NCBI GenBank assembly: GCA_050872545.1
Contig: JBNMHA010000041.1
Location: forward strand, 1-21,423
From: RGIG8597 sp050872545
GTDB taxonomy: Bacteria > Spirochaetota > GWE2-31-10
Length of the DNA stretch: 21,423 nucleotides
Direction of reading: 5' to 3'
Below the pieces are notes generated by a model. That model searched no databases. It was not told the DNA's origin and saw nothing but the letters and a program-made list of their open reading frames with translations. Shown one piece after another: positions 9,801 through 16,907 of the stretch. Both the position numbers and the translations under genes were made by a program. The first letter of the stretch is position 1; every line of letters begins with the position of its first letter.

Positions 9801-11250
9801 TATTCCTGCTTGGGTTGAGGGCGAAGGTTTTAAAGCAAAACTACATTTATCCGATGGTAAAACAATTATGCTTGCCGATCCTAAAAAGAAATTTAAACCT
9901 AAAAAGCTGAAAGATGGCACTACAATCATTCAAGCTAATTATAAATTCTTATTCCCTTCTTTGTCACGATACAACATGGCTCCGGCAAATGAATATTTGA
10001 ATAAAATCGGCGTTCAAGGTCGATTATCGCCTGCAACAACGCTTGAATCTATAAAATTAGGTCGTTCCCAAACTTCAAGTAAAGAATGTCTGCCTATGGC
10101 TATTATGCTAGGTAATCTGATGTCTTACATTCGCGATAACAGAAAAGATGAAAATGAAGCTCTTGTGCTTCTTCATGCAACAGATACTTCTCCGTGCAGA
10201 TTGGAACAGTACTACAATGCTTTCAACAGTTACATTATGCGAAATAAAATTAAGAATTTCGGAATTTTTCGCTTAGATGACAGACAAGGTTACGCCGGTT
10301 TCGGTACCGGACTGCTTTTGACGTTGTTTAAATCTTTTGTTCTCGGAGATGTTTTTGAAACGATTAAAAGTGCAATGCGTGTGCTTGCGGTAAATCCCGA
10401 TGAAGCGTTGGAAATCTTTGAAAACGAATTTGACAAAATTGTAGATAATTTCGGCGGAAGAGACCCGGACGGTTATTCTATGACTAAACGCTTCAAAGCG
10501 GCAGCAGAACGATTTAAACAAATTCCGCGCAAAGGCAATATAGAAGATGCAAAATTTGTTGTTCTTACCGGAGAAATCTACGTCCGAAACGACCACTTTG
10601 CTCGCCGTGAACTTGAAGTCACACTTGCGAAAAACGATTTTATTACTCAAATAGTTCCGTTTATGGAAGTTTTATTCTACATTGACCACTGTTTGAAAAA
10701 CGATTTATCGGAAATCAACGTAAACTTGTTCCAAAAGATTTACTTCTTCTTCAAGTCCTTCTTTCAGGGAAAAATTGATCACCAGATTAAAGATATTTTT
10801 GCAGACTGCGGATTTTATCGCCCATGTTATGTAAATATGAAGGAAGTAATGAATGCGTCACGTCTGATTGTAAGCCCTAAACTTCGCGGAGAAGTTCCTA
10901 TTACAACCGGTGCTGCATTAAAGTATATTCTTGATGGTGCATGCGGCGTTATTTCAATCGGACCGTTTGCGTGTCTACCGTCACGTATGGTAGAAAGTCT
11001 TTTGAAAACTAACATGAATCTGGTTCACAAAGCGGCTATTCACGGCAACAGACCGCTGTATCAGGAACTTGATAAAATGGGAGTGTCAAATCTTCCGTTC
11101 CTGTCTATTGAATCTGACGGCAATCCGTTTACGCAGGTAGTTCAGGCGCAACTTGAAATCTTCTATCTGCAATCTACACGTATGCATGAGAAAATTACTC
11201 AGGCAAAAAAGAATCTGCGAGACAAAGGAATTAATCCGGACAAACATTAA
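6808..11250 (+). CDS. Acyl-CoA dehydratase activase-related protein (BadF/BcrA/HgdC-type ATPase, double, with dehydratase-like C-terminal half)
   Basis: In the known family, HgdC-type activases use ATP and a [4Fe-4S] cluster to send one electron to a 2-hydroxyacyl-CoA dehydratase or benzoyl-CoA reductase. This 1480-residue relative has two ASKHA ATPase modules. The first is about 1-260, starting LGICLGASTVTAVKL, with CASGTGEF (C126) and GRCSVFCKSD (C164). The second is about 300-570, with GVDVGSTTTKA (304-314), EIGGQDAKY, ACSAGTGSF (C428) and QCAAFISSD (C468). These cysteines are where the dimer-bridging cluster binds. The region from about 650 is dehydratase-subunit-like: APFCYPM, LFGRPYNAF, FSCGPDSFL and TDTSPCRLEQYYNAF. 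Such giant proteins are common in anaerobes, but their substrate is not established. The ATG at 6808 has AGGAG seven bases upstream. It appears monocistronic, ending at a strong terminator. Confidence 0.9.
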   Translation: MKSLGICLGASTVTAVKLEQTERKKAEVTEVISRSHEGNARKTFIDILNEVKPETFDRITVTGRKFRENVKLSKIAEPNAIEYALDYLNLDTEKYNILVSAGGESVLVYELDKEHKITQVHMGNKCASGTGEFFLQQIRRMDLNADEAIALAENQEPHKIAGRCSVFCKSDCTHALNIGEPKGAVVAGLCKMIANKITELISSIKPKNLIMVGGISRNKIVLKYLEQEVDTLYVPEQAHYFEALGAALYALDHETEKYPGIEKVYETGKSSFEFLKKLSDYEHLVSFKSAEHTTPQNGKHYTLGVDVGSTTTKAVLLDMETNQIAADVYLRTNGNPVEAARNCYREIKKQVGDKKISIDALSTTGSGRQIVGLHAFTECVINEIICHAAASVYFDKDVDTIYEIGGQDAKYTYIVDGVPADYAMNEACSAGTGSFLEESAYESLGIKTQDIAPIALKAENPPNFNDQCAAFISSDIKVAAQEGINRDDIVAGLVYSICMNYTNRVRGNRKTGKKVFMQGGVCYNKAVPVAMAALTGREIIVPPDPGLMGAFGAAVEAKKRLEHNLLPQGNFDLDTLIARDVSYGKTFRCAGGTEHCDRGCEVLTIIIDGKTYPFGGACNKYYNMLHKVQYEEENLDLVARREKMLFETFAPKNDNLPENAKVIGINRSFYTNSYFPLYSHFFTKLGFKVITPDKSLKEGEERALAPFCYPMILAHGFFKNLIELKPDYIFMPHLVQLETEGKCDDKFCGQIGNRKSCVFNQGEPFSLKTAFKSELESSNIKMLIPLLDFSRGIDLEENTLCSFAVKELGVNGNEAHKAFKEALKKQRDFFTECKKMGQSVLDNLKDNPEKMAVVLFGRPYNAFTEKANLGIPRKFTSRGVEIIPYDCLPFESETFEPFMHWGMGEMILKAAQVVRKNPQLFAAYITNFSCGPDSFLVELFRSEMEGKPSLTLELDSHSADAGVNTRIEAFLDVVNFYKELLKQNKLQQKNKEENKDDFIPAWVEGEGFKAKLHLSDGKTIMLADPKKKFKPKKLKDGTTIIQANYKFLFPSLSRYNMAPANEYLNKIGVQGRLSPATTLESIKLGRSQTSSKECLPMAIMLGNLMSYIRDNRKDENEALVLLHATDTSPCRLEQYYNAFNSYIMRNKIKNFGIFRLDDRQGYAGFGTGLLLTLFKSFVLGDVFETIKSAMRVLAVNPDEALEIFENEFDKIVDNFGGRDPDGYSMTKRFKAAAERFKQIPRKGNIEDAKFVVLTGEIYVRNDHFARRELEVTLAKNDFITQIVPFMEVLFYIDHCLKNDLSEINVNLFQKIYFFFKSFFQGKIDHQIKDIFADCGFYRPCYVNMKEVMNASRLIVSPKLRGEVPITTGAALKYILDGACGVISIGPFACLPSRMVESLLKTNMNLVHKAAIHGNRPLYQELDKMGVSNLPFLSIESDGNPFTQVVQAQLEIFYLQSTRMHEKITQAKKNLRDKGINPDKH

Positions 11251-11255
11251 CTAAA

Positions 11256-11306
11256 TTTTGGAGCGTGCTGAATTTTCTTTTTCGGTGTGCTCCAAATAAA
11301 TTTTTC
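11256..11306 (+). terminator. Intrinsic terminator of the activase gene
   Basis: TTTGGAGC at about 11257-11264 pairs with GCTCCAAA around 11289-11296. The stem continues through eight more pairs, partly G-U, to a T-rich loop. AATAAATTTTTCC follows. It starts a few bases after the stop at 11250. Confidence 0.75.
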
Positions 11307-11346
11307 CTTTCTCAAAAAAACAACTATATTTCCAAAAGAGCATAAA

Positions 11347-11386
11347 AAAAACTGACATATCATTTTGAATGACAATGTCAGTTTTT
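11347..11386. terminator. Bidirectional terminator between the activase and lipoprotein genes
   Basis: AAAAACTGACAT (11347-11358) pairs with ATGTCAGTTTTT (11375-11386). An inner stem TCATT/AATGA closes on a 3-nt loop. The A and T runs on the two flanks suit termination from both strands. It sits 31 bp after the minus-strand lipoprotein stop and about 100 bp after the activase stop. Confidence 0.75.
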
Positions 11387-11416
11387 CATTTTAAATAAAT
11401 AAATTGCCTAATTAAA

Positions 11417-11620
11417 TTATTCAACATCAGCAGTTGAATCTGAAGTAGCATCAACAATGTCAGCTGTTGCATCAACAACAACATCGCTTGTAGCTTCTAC
11501 AGGTGTAGTTACAGCTGGTTCTTCTGTAGTTACTGCAGGTGCTGCTTCTTTTTTACAGCTTACAACAGCAATTGTTAAGACTACAGTTAATAAAGCAATT
11601 AACTTCCACATCTTTTTCAT
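11417..11620 (-). CDS. Small lipoprotein with acidic Ala/Thr/Val/Asp-rich tail
   Basis: The 67 residues begin MKKMWKLIALLTVVLTIAVVSCKK: a basic start, a hydrophobic core and a lipobox (VVSC) with the lipidation cysteine at residue 22. The mature peptide is only about 46 residues. It has almost no hydrophobic core: KKEAAPAV, then Thr/Val/Pro repeats, then an acidic end with recurring DAT and TSD units (DATADIVDATSDSTADVE). It probably sits on the membrane as an unstructured, acidic lipopeptide. Its role is unknown. AGGAG lies eight bases before the ATG. Upstream, TTTACT-N17-TATGAA on the minus strand is a weak promoter candidate. A strong terminator follows, so it is probably a single-gene unit. 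Confidence 0.8.
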   Translation of the reverse strand: MKKMWKLIALLTVVLTIAVVSCKKEAAPAVTTEEPAVTTPVEATSDVVVDATADIVDATSDSTADVE

Positions 11621-11679
11621 TTTTAATGCTCCTATAAAAAGTTTTCAACTTCATACTATTTTTCATTAAAAAAGTAAAC

Positions 11680-11691
11680 TGCTATATAGCA
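11680..11691. repeat. 12-bp perfect palindrome in the lipoprotein/hydG divergent spacer
   Basis: TGCTATATAGCA is its own reverse complement. It lies about 60 bp upstream of the lipoprotein start and 110 bp before hydG, next to the weak lipoprotein promoter candidate. It could be an operator, or chance in an A/T-rich spacer. Confidence 0.3.
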
Positions 11692-11801
11692 AAAAAATAA
11701 TTTTATTCATTTGTACTTTTCTTTATCTAATAAAAAGAGTATTTTTTTATCCAAAAATCTAACAGGAAAGCCTCGTTCTGACCTGAAAGGAATCAATTTT
11801 T

Positions 11802-13229
11802 ATGGAAACTTATACTTATAATCCAAAATCTCTTAAAGCAGAAGAATTTATCCAGGATGGAGAAATTCAAGACACACTGGCTTACGCCGAAGCCAATAAG
11901 AACAATATCGAACTTATCGATGAAATCATCGCAAAAGCTAAGCTGCGAAAAGGTTTATCACATCGAGAGGCTTCGGTACTTTTGGCATGTGAAAACCAAG
12001 AAAAAATTCAGGAAATCTTTGATTTGGCGCAACAGATTAAAAAAGATTTCTACGGAAACAGAATCGTTATGTTTGCGCCACTGTATCTTTCCGACTACTG
12101 TGTAAACGGTTGCGTTTACTGTCCTTATCACTTTAAGAATAAGCACATTGTCCGAAAAAAACTCACGCAGGAAGAAATAAGAAAAGAAGTTATCGCACTG
12201 CAAGACATGGGGCACAAACGACTTGCGATAGAAGCCGGAGAAGACCCGGTAAACAATCCGCTTGAATACATATTGGAATCAATAAAGACAATTTACAGCA
12301 TTAAGCACAAAAACGGTGCGATAAGGCGTGTAAATGTAAACATTGCGGCAACGACAGTAGAAAATTATAAGAAACTAAAAGATGCAGGAATCGGAACATA
12401 TATTTTATTCCAAGAAACTTATCATAAAGAAAGCTATCTGAAACTGCACCCTACCGGACCAAAACACGACTATGCATATCACACGGAAGCGCACGACCGT
12501 GCAATGCAAGGCGGAATTGATGATGTCGGTTTTGGAGTTCTGTTCGGGCTTGAAATGTACAAATATGAATTTGCTGCGCTTCTGATGCATGCCGAACATC
12601 TGGAAGCTGTTTTCGGTGTCGGTCCGCATACAATTAGCGTTCCAAGAGTAAAACATGCTGACGACATCGACCCTAACGCTTTCGACAACAGCATAAGCGA
12701 TGAAATATTTGCAAAAATCTGCGCATGTATACGTGTAGCCGTTCCGTACACAGGAATGATTATATCTACAAGAGAAAGTCCGGAAGTCCGTGAAAAAGTT
12801 ATAAAGCTAGGTGTTTCTCAACTTTCCGGCGGTTCAAGAACATCTGTAGGCGGCTATTGTGAAGATGAACGTCCGCATGATACGGAACAATTTGATGTTT
12901 CCGACCAGCGCACACTCGATGAAGTAGTAAACTGGCTGATGAAAACCGGCTACATCCCAAGCTTCTGTACCGCATGTTACCGTGAAGGACGAACAGGCGA
13001 CAGATTTATGAGCTTATGCAAAAATGGTCAAATTCAAAACTGCTGCCATCCAAACGCTTTAATGACATTAAAAGAATATTTGGAAGATTACGCGGCTCCG
13101 GAAACAAAAGAAATAGGTGAAAAACTTATTGAAAAGGAAATTAACAATATTCCGAAGGAAAAAGTTCGTGATATTGTTCGGGAACGTTTGGTAAAAATAA
13201 AAAACGGCGAGCGAGATTTCCGATTCTGA
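11802..13229 (+). CDS. hydG: [FeFe]-hydrogenase maturase HydG (radical SAM tyrosine lyase)
   Basis: HydG cleaves tyrosine by radical SAM chemistry. It yields the CO and cyanide ligands, delivered as an iron synthon to the hydrogenase H-cluster, with HydE and HydF as partners. The 475 residues match the family. The radical-SAM cluster motif is C100-x3-C104-x2-C107 (YCVNGCVYC). The second, auxiliary-cluster motif in the C-terminal domain is C389-x2-C392-x22-C415 (FCTACYREGRTG ... NCC), which separates HydG from the related ThiH. AIEAGEDP and FQETYH are typical barrel-strand motifs. The ATG at 11802 follows AAAGGA by ten bases. No hydE, hydF or hydrogenase structural gene lies in the window, so the pathway must be completed elsewhere. 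It implies an anaerobic, hydrogen-metabolising cell. Confidence 0.97.
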   Translation: METYTYNPKSLKAEEFIQDGEIQDTLAYAEANKNNIELIDEIIAKAKLRKGLSHREASVLLACENQEKIQEIFDLAQQIKKDFYGNRIVMFAPLYLSDYCVNGCVYCPYHFKNKHIVRKKLTQEEIRKEVIALQDMGHKRLAIEAGEDPVNNPLEYILESIKTIYSIKHKNGAIRRVNVNIAATTVENYKKLKDAGIGTYILFQETYHKESYLKLHPTGPKHDYAYHTEAHDRAMQGGIDDVGFGVLFGLEMYKYEFAALLMHAEHLEAVFGVGPHTISVPRVKHADDIDPNAFDNSISDEIFAKICACIRVAVPYTGMIISTRESPEVREKVIKLGVSQLSGGSRTSVGGYCEDERPHDTEQFDVSDQRTLDEVVNWLMKTGYIPSFCTACYREGRTGDRFMSLCKNGQIQNCCHPNALMTLKEYLEDYAAPETKEIGEKLIEKEINNIPKEKVRDIVRERLVKIKNGERDFRF

Positions 13230-13303
13230 AAGAAATAGATGTGGGTCAAGGCGCACTTAGATTATAGCTTTGACTCTTACACTTTGCGTTGAACTGCAAA
13301 TAA

Positions 13304-13358
13304 AAAAGTACCTGTTGGAATTCAAAACTTTCCGAATTGAATTCCAACAGGTACTTTT
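13304..13358. terminator. Strong bidirectional terminator between hydG and the GHKL gene
   Basis: A perfect 22-bp inverted repeat (arms 13304-13325 and 13337-13358, centred on CCTGTTGGAATTC and its complement) has an 11-nt loop. Its arms begin with AAAA and end with TTTT, so it can end hydG transcripts and those of the convergent gene whose stop is at 13378. A separate 8-bp hairpin (13245-13252 with 13267-13274) lies nearer hydG but has no T-tail. Confidence 0.85.
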
Positions 13359-13377
13359 CATTTTAATTTCAAAACAA

Positions 13378-14214
13378 CTAAGAGTGCTGCTTCAATGATG
13401 TTTCTATAATCTCATTGAAATATTCGCGAGAATACAATTCCAGCGGAATACTTACTTTTATAGTAATTCCTTTTTCTCCAAAGTGTTCAGACTTGTCTTC
13501 CAATGAAATTTTTGACCTTGTATCGGCAGATATTTTAGCTAGTCCCAAACGAGATGTTTTTACCGCTTCCCCATTCTCATCAATTGAATTCTCCAAACGG
13601 TTCTTCATTATTTCAAAATAAGCTTCTTCCGGAGTACCATAAGAATTTATTTCTTCAATACCGTGCCGCAAAGCCTCAATATTTTCATTGATTTTATCAA
13701 TATCATCACTGTCATAAGTATTTTCAATATAAATATTTAACGGATAATCATCATTTTTGTCCAACACTGCCGTAATGCAGTACTTTCGTGACGAATACTT
13801 AAAAGTATTTTCCAGCAGCTCACTTACCGCATTTGATATAAGACTCAAATGTTTTGTATACGGCAACTGCTTTTTTACCGAGAAGTACACAAAATCAAAA
13901 ACTTCCATAAAGAAAGAATGCAGCGATTCAATGGAATAATCATGTTTTTTAATCAAATCCAAAATTGTATCATCTTTTTGATTAAGAGATGTAAGCATTT
14001 TCATGATAAAATCATCATATATTTTAACTCGTACTTCTTCTCCGTACAGCAATGCTTCCAATTTTTTATAAAAAATACGCGATGTTATTTCAACATTTTC
14101 CCATTCCTTCAGTTGTCCTGAGAAAGAAAAAGAGTTTTCCTTATTGGAAAAGGAAATATTTTTATATACATCTGAATAATTGAATATCTGCTGACGTTCG
14201 ACTCTAATTCCCAT
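13378..14214 (-). CDS. GHKL (histidine-kinase-like) ATPase-domain protein, probable signalling regulator
   Basis: About 278 residues from the ATG at 14214. The middle contains SNAVSELLENTFKYSS, which looks like the N-box of histidine-kinase-type ATPases (E135, N136). Later SRLGLAKISAD (G224) fits the G2-type glycine loop. The G1 aspartate box is not clear to me. There is no phospho-accepting histidine domain, no signal peptide and no membrane segment, so it resembles stand-alone anti-sigma or SpoIIE-partner-type ATPases rather than a sensor kinase. I cannot name a partner. A longer form from an ATG at 14268 adds 18 residues but has no ribosome-binding site. TAGGT precedes 14214, so I prefer that start. 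It is convergent with hydG and divergent from the ATP-grasp fusion. Confidence 0.6.
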   Translation of the reverse strand: MGIRVERQQIFNYSDVYKNISFSNKENSFSFSGQLKEWENVEITSRIFYKKLEALLYGEEVRVKIYDDFIMKMLTSLNQKDDTILDLIKKHDYSIESLHSFFMEVFDFVYFSVKKQLPYTKHLSLISNAVSELLENTFKYSSRKYCITAVLDKNDDYPLNIYIENTYDSDDIDKINENIEALRHGIEEINSYGTPEEAYFEIMKNRLENSIDENGEAVKTSRLGLAKISADTRSKISLEDKSEHFGEKGITIKVSIPLELYSREYFNEIIETSLKQHS

Positions 14215-14357
14215 AACATACCTACCGTTTTTATTTACTTGAAAGAATGGTGTTCTTTTAGCACACATTAAGGAATATGTACATTATTTTTATTCGATGT
14301 TTACTAAATATCGCTGTTTATCGGCAAAAAAATATTGTTCCAACCAATTTTTCCAAC

Positions 14358-14386
14358 TTCAAATAGAAAAAAAGAAGTGGTATAGT
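14358..14386 (+). promoter_or_regulatory. Putative promoter for the ATP-grasp/oxidase fusion
   Basis: TTCAAA (14358-14363) and TATAGT (14381-14386) are 17 bp apart, about 87 bp before the ATG at 14473. The -10 box is close to consensus; the -35 box is weak. Its position argues against translation starting at the TTG at 14386. Confidence 0.45.
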
Positions 14387-14472
14387 TGCGCAGTTTTGTT
14401 AAAAAAATGACTTTAATAATTTATGCAGATAATTTGCCGGAAATTTTCTGCACCGTAAGGAGAAAAGAACAA

Positions 14473-16725
14473 ATGAGAACTTATAAAAACAAATCAATCT
14501 TGATTATCGGTGCGGGAATGCTTCAAGTTCCGGCAATAAAAATTGCAGCAGAAAAAGGTCTTACTACAATTGTAACTGATTACAACAAAGACGCACCGGG
14601 AATGGCAATTGCAGATTTTCCGCTTGTTGTTTCTACCAGAGATATTGAAGGAACAGTAAGAGTTATTAAAGATTTCAATCAAAAACATAAAATTGACGGA
14701 GTACTGACTGTAGGAACAGATGCTTCCATGACGGTTGCAGCTGTTGCTAATGCGCTTAATCTGCCCGGTATAAAATTTGAAAATGCCGAAGCAGCAAGCA
14801 ATAAAGTAAAAATGCGTGAACGCTTGAAAAGCAACGGAGTCCCGATTCCCGATTTTCGCAAGTGTTGGAATGAAGACGACCTACGCAAGGCCGCAAAAGA
14901 ACTCGGTTATCCGCTTGTAATAAAACCGGCTGATAACATGGGCGCAAGAGGCGTAATGAAAATAGAAAATGAACTTATGCTCGAAACCGCATTTCAAAAT
15001 GCCAAAAAAGGAAGTCCTTCCGGAAATTTGATTGTCGAACAATATATGAAAGGTCCGGAATTGTCTATTGACGCACTGATTTACGACGGTGAAATTTACA
15101 TTACCGGAGTAGCTGACCGTATAATAGAGCGAGAACCTTATTTTATCGAAATCGGTCACGTAATGCCATCCGCACTGCCTGAAGATAAGCTGAATAACGC
15201 AATAGAAGTATTCAAAGCCGGAATAAAAGCATTGGGGCTTACAATCGGAGCTGCAAAAGGTGACATCAAAGTTACAGATGAAGGCGCAAAAATCGGAGAA
15301 ATAGCAGCCAGACTTTCCGGCGGTTTTATGTCTGCTTATACTTACCCACTTTCTTCCGGAGTGAATCTTATTGCAAATGCCATCGATATTGCATTGGGAA
15401 ATCCACCTGAAAATTTAGTATCTACAAAAAATTGGGTTTCTATCGAAAAAACTATTTTACCTGCTCCCGGCATAATCAAAGATATAGTCGGTGTAGACAA
15501 AGCATTAGCAATAGACGGTGTAAAAGAACTTTTTCTGCATGTCAAAGTCGGTGATGAAATTGCCGCACCTAAAAGCAATGTTGAAAAACCGCTGAACTAC
15601 ATTATCGTTCGTGAAACTCGTGAAGATGCTTGGAAAACCGTAGAGGAAGTAGAAAAAGTTCTTGCAATTGTAACTGATGACAAAAGGAAAATCAGTTTTC
15701 AGGAAATAAATAAAAAGGCAAAGGAAAAATTTGCCGGTATGTGTAATGTCTGCCCGGACTGCAACGGCGAAGCGTGCAAAGGTTTAATTCCGGGCATGGG
15801 AGGAATCGGCAACGGTGCAGCATTTATCCGTAACTGCCGGGATATTAAAAATATTATCATTCACACAAGAATGATTCACCCCGTAAAAGAACCGGACGCA
15901 TCATGTGATTTTCTCGGTACCAAACTTCAGCTTCCGCTTTTAATTGCGCCTATTACCGGCTGTGACATAAATATGGGCAATCAAATTACCGAATTGGAAT
16001 ATGATGAAGAACTTGTTATCGGAGCAAAGAACGGCGGAATTATGGCATTCGTAGGCGACGGAGCGCAGCCGTATCTGTACAAAACCGGTCTGCGTGCAAT
16101 TCAGGAAGCTGCCGGTCATGCTGGAGCTATTTTTAAACCACGCAGAAACCAGCAGGACATAATCACACGCCTAAAAGAAGCATCAAATTGCGGTGCAAAA
16201 ATAGTCGGAATCGACATTGATGCGGCTGCATTCATTACAATGAAAATGACCGGACAAGAAGTATCCACAAAGACTGTCGATGAGTTAAAAGAACTTGTGG
16301 ACGCAGCTGATGTTCCGTTTTGTGTAAAGGGAATAATGTCTGTAGGAGATGCTTTGTGTGCGGTGGACGCCGGCGTAAAATACTTAATAGTAAGCAACCA
16401 CGGCGGAAGAATCACTCAAAACCAACCGTCATCGATTTCCATGCTGCCGGAAATACGAAAAGCTGTCGGAAACAGAGTAAAATTGATTTTAGACGGCGGA
16501 ATCCGAAGCGGTGAAGATATATTTAAAGCATTGGCATTGGGAGCTGATTACTGTATGATTGGTCGCCCTTTTGCCGTCAGCGTACTAGGCGGCGGAAGAG
16601 ACGCTGTAAAGCTTCTAATTGAAAAATACACTGCCGAACTGCAAAAAATAATGCTTCTTACTGGTGCGGCAACTATTCAAGATATTACCGCAGATATGGT
16701 ATCTGCCGCATTCTACAAATATTAA
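14473..16725 (+). CDS. ATP-grasp / FMN-dependent alpha-hydroxy-acid oxidase fusion protein
   Basis: The N-terminal half (about 1-410) is an ATP-grasp ligase. It shows ILIIGAGMLQ in the pre-ATP-grasp domain, the ATP site VIKPADNMGARG (K151), and GEIAARLSGGF with metal and substrate residues. After a short linker, C424-x2-C427-x2-C430-x4-C435 (CNVCPDCNGEAC) could bind a metal or cluster. The C-terminal half (about 436-750) is a TIM barrel like the glycolate and lactate oxidases. It has PLLIAPITG, SNHGGR (catalytic histidine H643), ILDGGIRSG (R678), and GADYCMIGRP for FMN phosphate binding. Stand-alone oxidase-like proteins with this cysteine motif exist; here it is joined to an ATP-grasp enzyme. 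The substrates are unknown. The ATG at 14473 has AAGGAG ten bases upstream; an upstream TTG frame start overlaps a likely -10 box. It probably has a cytoplasmic role. Confidence 0.85.
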   Translation: MRTYKNKSILIIGAGMLQVPAIKIAAEKGLTTIVTDYNKDAPGMAIADFPLVVSTRDIEGTVRVIKDFNQKHKIDGVLTVGTDASMTVAAVANALNLPGIKFENAEAASNKVKMRERLKSNGVPIPDFRKCWNEDDLRKAAKELGYPLVIKPADNMGARGVMKIENELMLETAFQNAKKGSPSGNLIVEQYMKGPELSIDALIYDGEIYITGVADRIIEREPYFIEIGHVMPSALPEDKLNNAIEVFKAGIKALGLTIGAAKGDIKVTDEGAKIGEIAARLSGGFMSAYTYPLSSGVNLIANAIDIALGNPPENLVSTKNWVSIEKTILPAPGIIKDIVGVDKALAIDGVKELFLHVKVGDEIAAPKSNVEKPLNYIIVRETREDAWKTVEEVEKVLAIVTDDKRKISFQEINKKAKEKFAGMCNVCPDCNGEACKGLIPGMGGIGNGAAFIRNCRDIKNIIIHTRMIHPVKEPDASCDFLGTKLQLPLLIAPITGCDINMGNQITELEYDEELVIGAKNGGIMAFVGDGAQPYLYKTGLRAIQEAAGHAGAIFKPRRNQQDIITRLKEASNCGAKIVGIDIDAAAFITMKMTGQEVSTKTVDELKELVDAADVPFCVKGIMSVGDALCAVDAGVKYLIVSNHGGRITQNQPSSISMLPEIRKAVGNRVKLILDGGIRSGEDIFKALALGADYCMIGRPFAVSVLGGGRDAVKLLIEKYTAELQKIMLLTGAATIQDITADMVSAAFYKY

Positions 16726-16765
16726 ACACTAGGTAAATGCGAATTTATTCCATGTTTCCGATTGC

Positions 16766-16794
16766 TTGACTTTTGATATGAAATAACTTATATA
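16766..16794 (+). promoter_or_regulatory. Strong sigma-70-like promoter of the tatD-dus operon
   Basis: TTGACT (16766-16771) and TATATA (16789-16794) are 17 bp apart. A start near 16801 would give a leader of about 107 nt before tatD at 16908. It overlaps the 3' untranslated region of the upstream fusion gene. Confidence 0.65.
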
Positions 16795-16806
16795 CGGTTA
16801 CATTGA

Positions 16807-16831
16807 GTGCCTTATAGTTGATATAAGGCAC
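16807..16831 (+). terminator. Hairpin in the tatD leader or terminator of the upstream gene
   Basis: GTGCCTTATA (16807-16816) pairs perfectly with TATAAGGCAC (16822-16831) over a 5-nt loop, followed by AATTATTTT. It could terminate the fusion gene, which ends about 80 bp upstream. It also begins only a few bases after the predicted tatD transcription start, so it may instead be a 5' leader hairpin. Confidence 0.5.
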
Positions 16832-16907
16832 AATTATTTTCCTAAATATTCCATTTCTGCCCAAAAGGCACAAAAACAAACAATTTAAATTAATAGGGGT
16901 TATTCGT

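Noticed and set aside
10273..10650. 125-residue minus-strand reading frame inside the activase gene
   Set aside because: Shadow of the coding strand; no supporting signals.
11457..11669. Plus-strand 70-residue reading frame rich in Thr/Val/Ser over the lipoprotein
   Set aside because: It is the antisense of the repetitive lipoprotein, which has a lipobox and a ribosome-binding site on the opposite strand.
11692..11801. Promoter or regulatory RNA upstream of hydG
   Set aside because: No -35/-10 pair with acceptable spacing and no convincing RNA fold; only the ribosome-binding site can be supported.
14386..14472. Longer N-terminus of the ATP-grasp fusion from a TTG
   Set aside because: The TTG overlaps a probable -10 box (TATAGT) and has no ribosome-binding site. 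The ATG at 14473 has AAGGAG and begins just before the conserved ILIIGAG motif.
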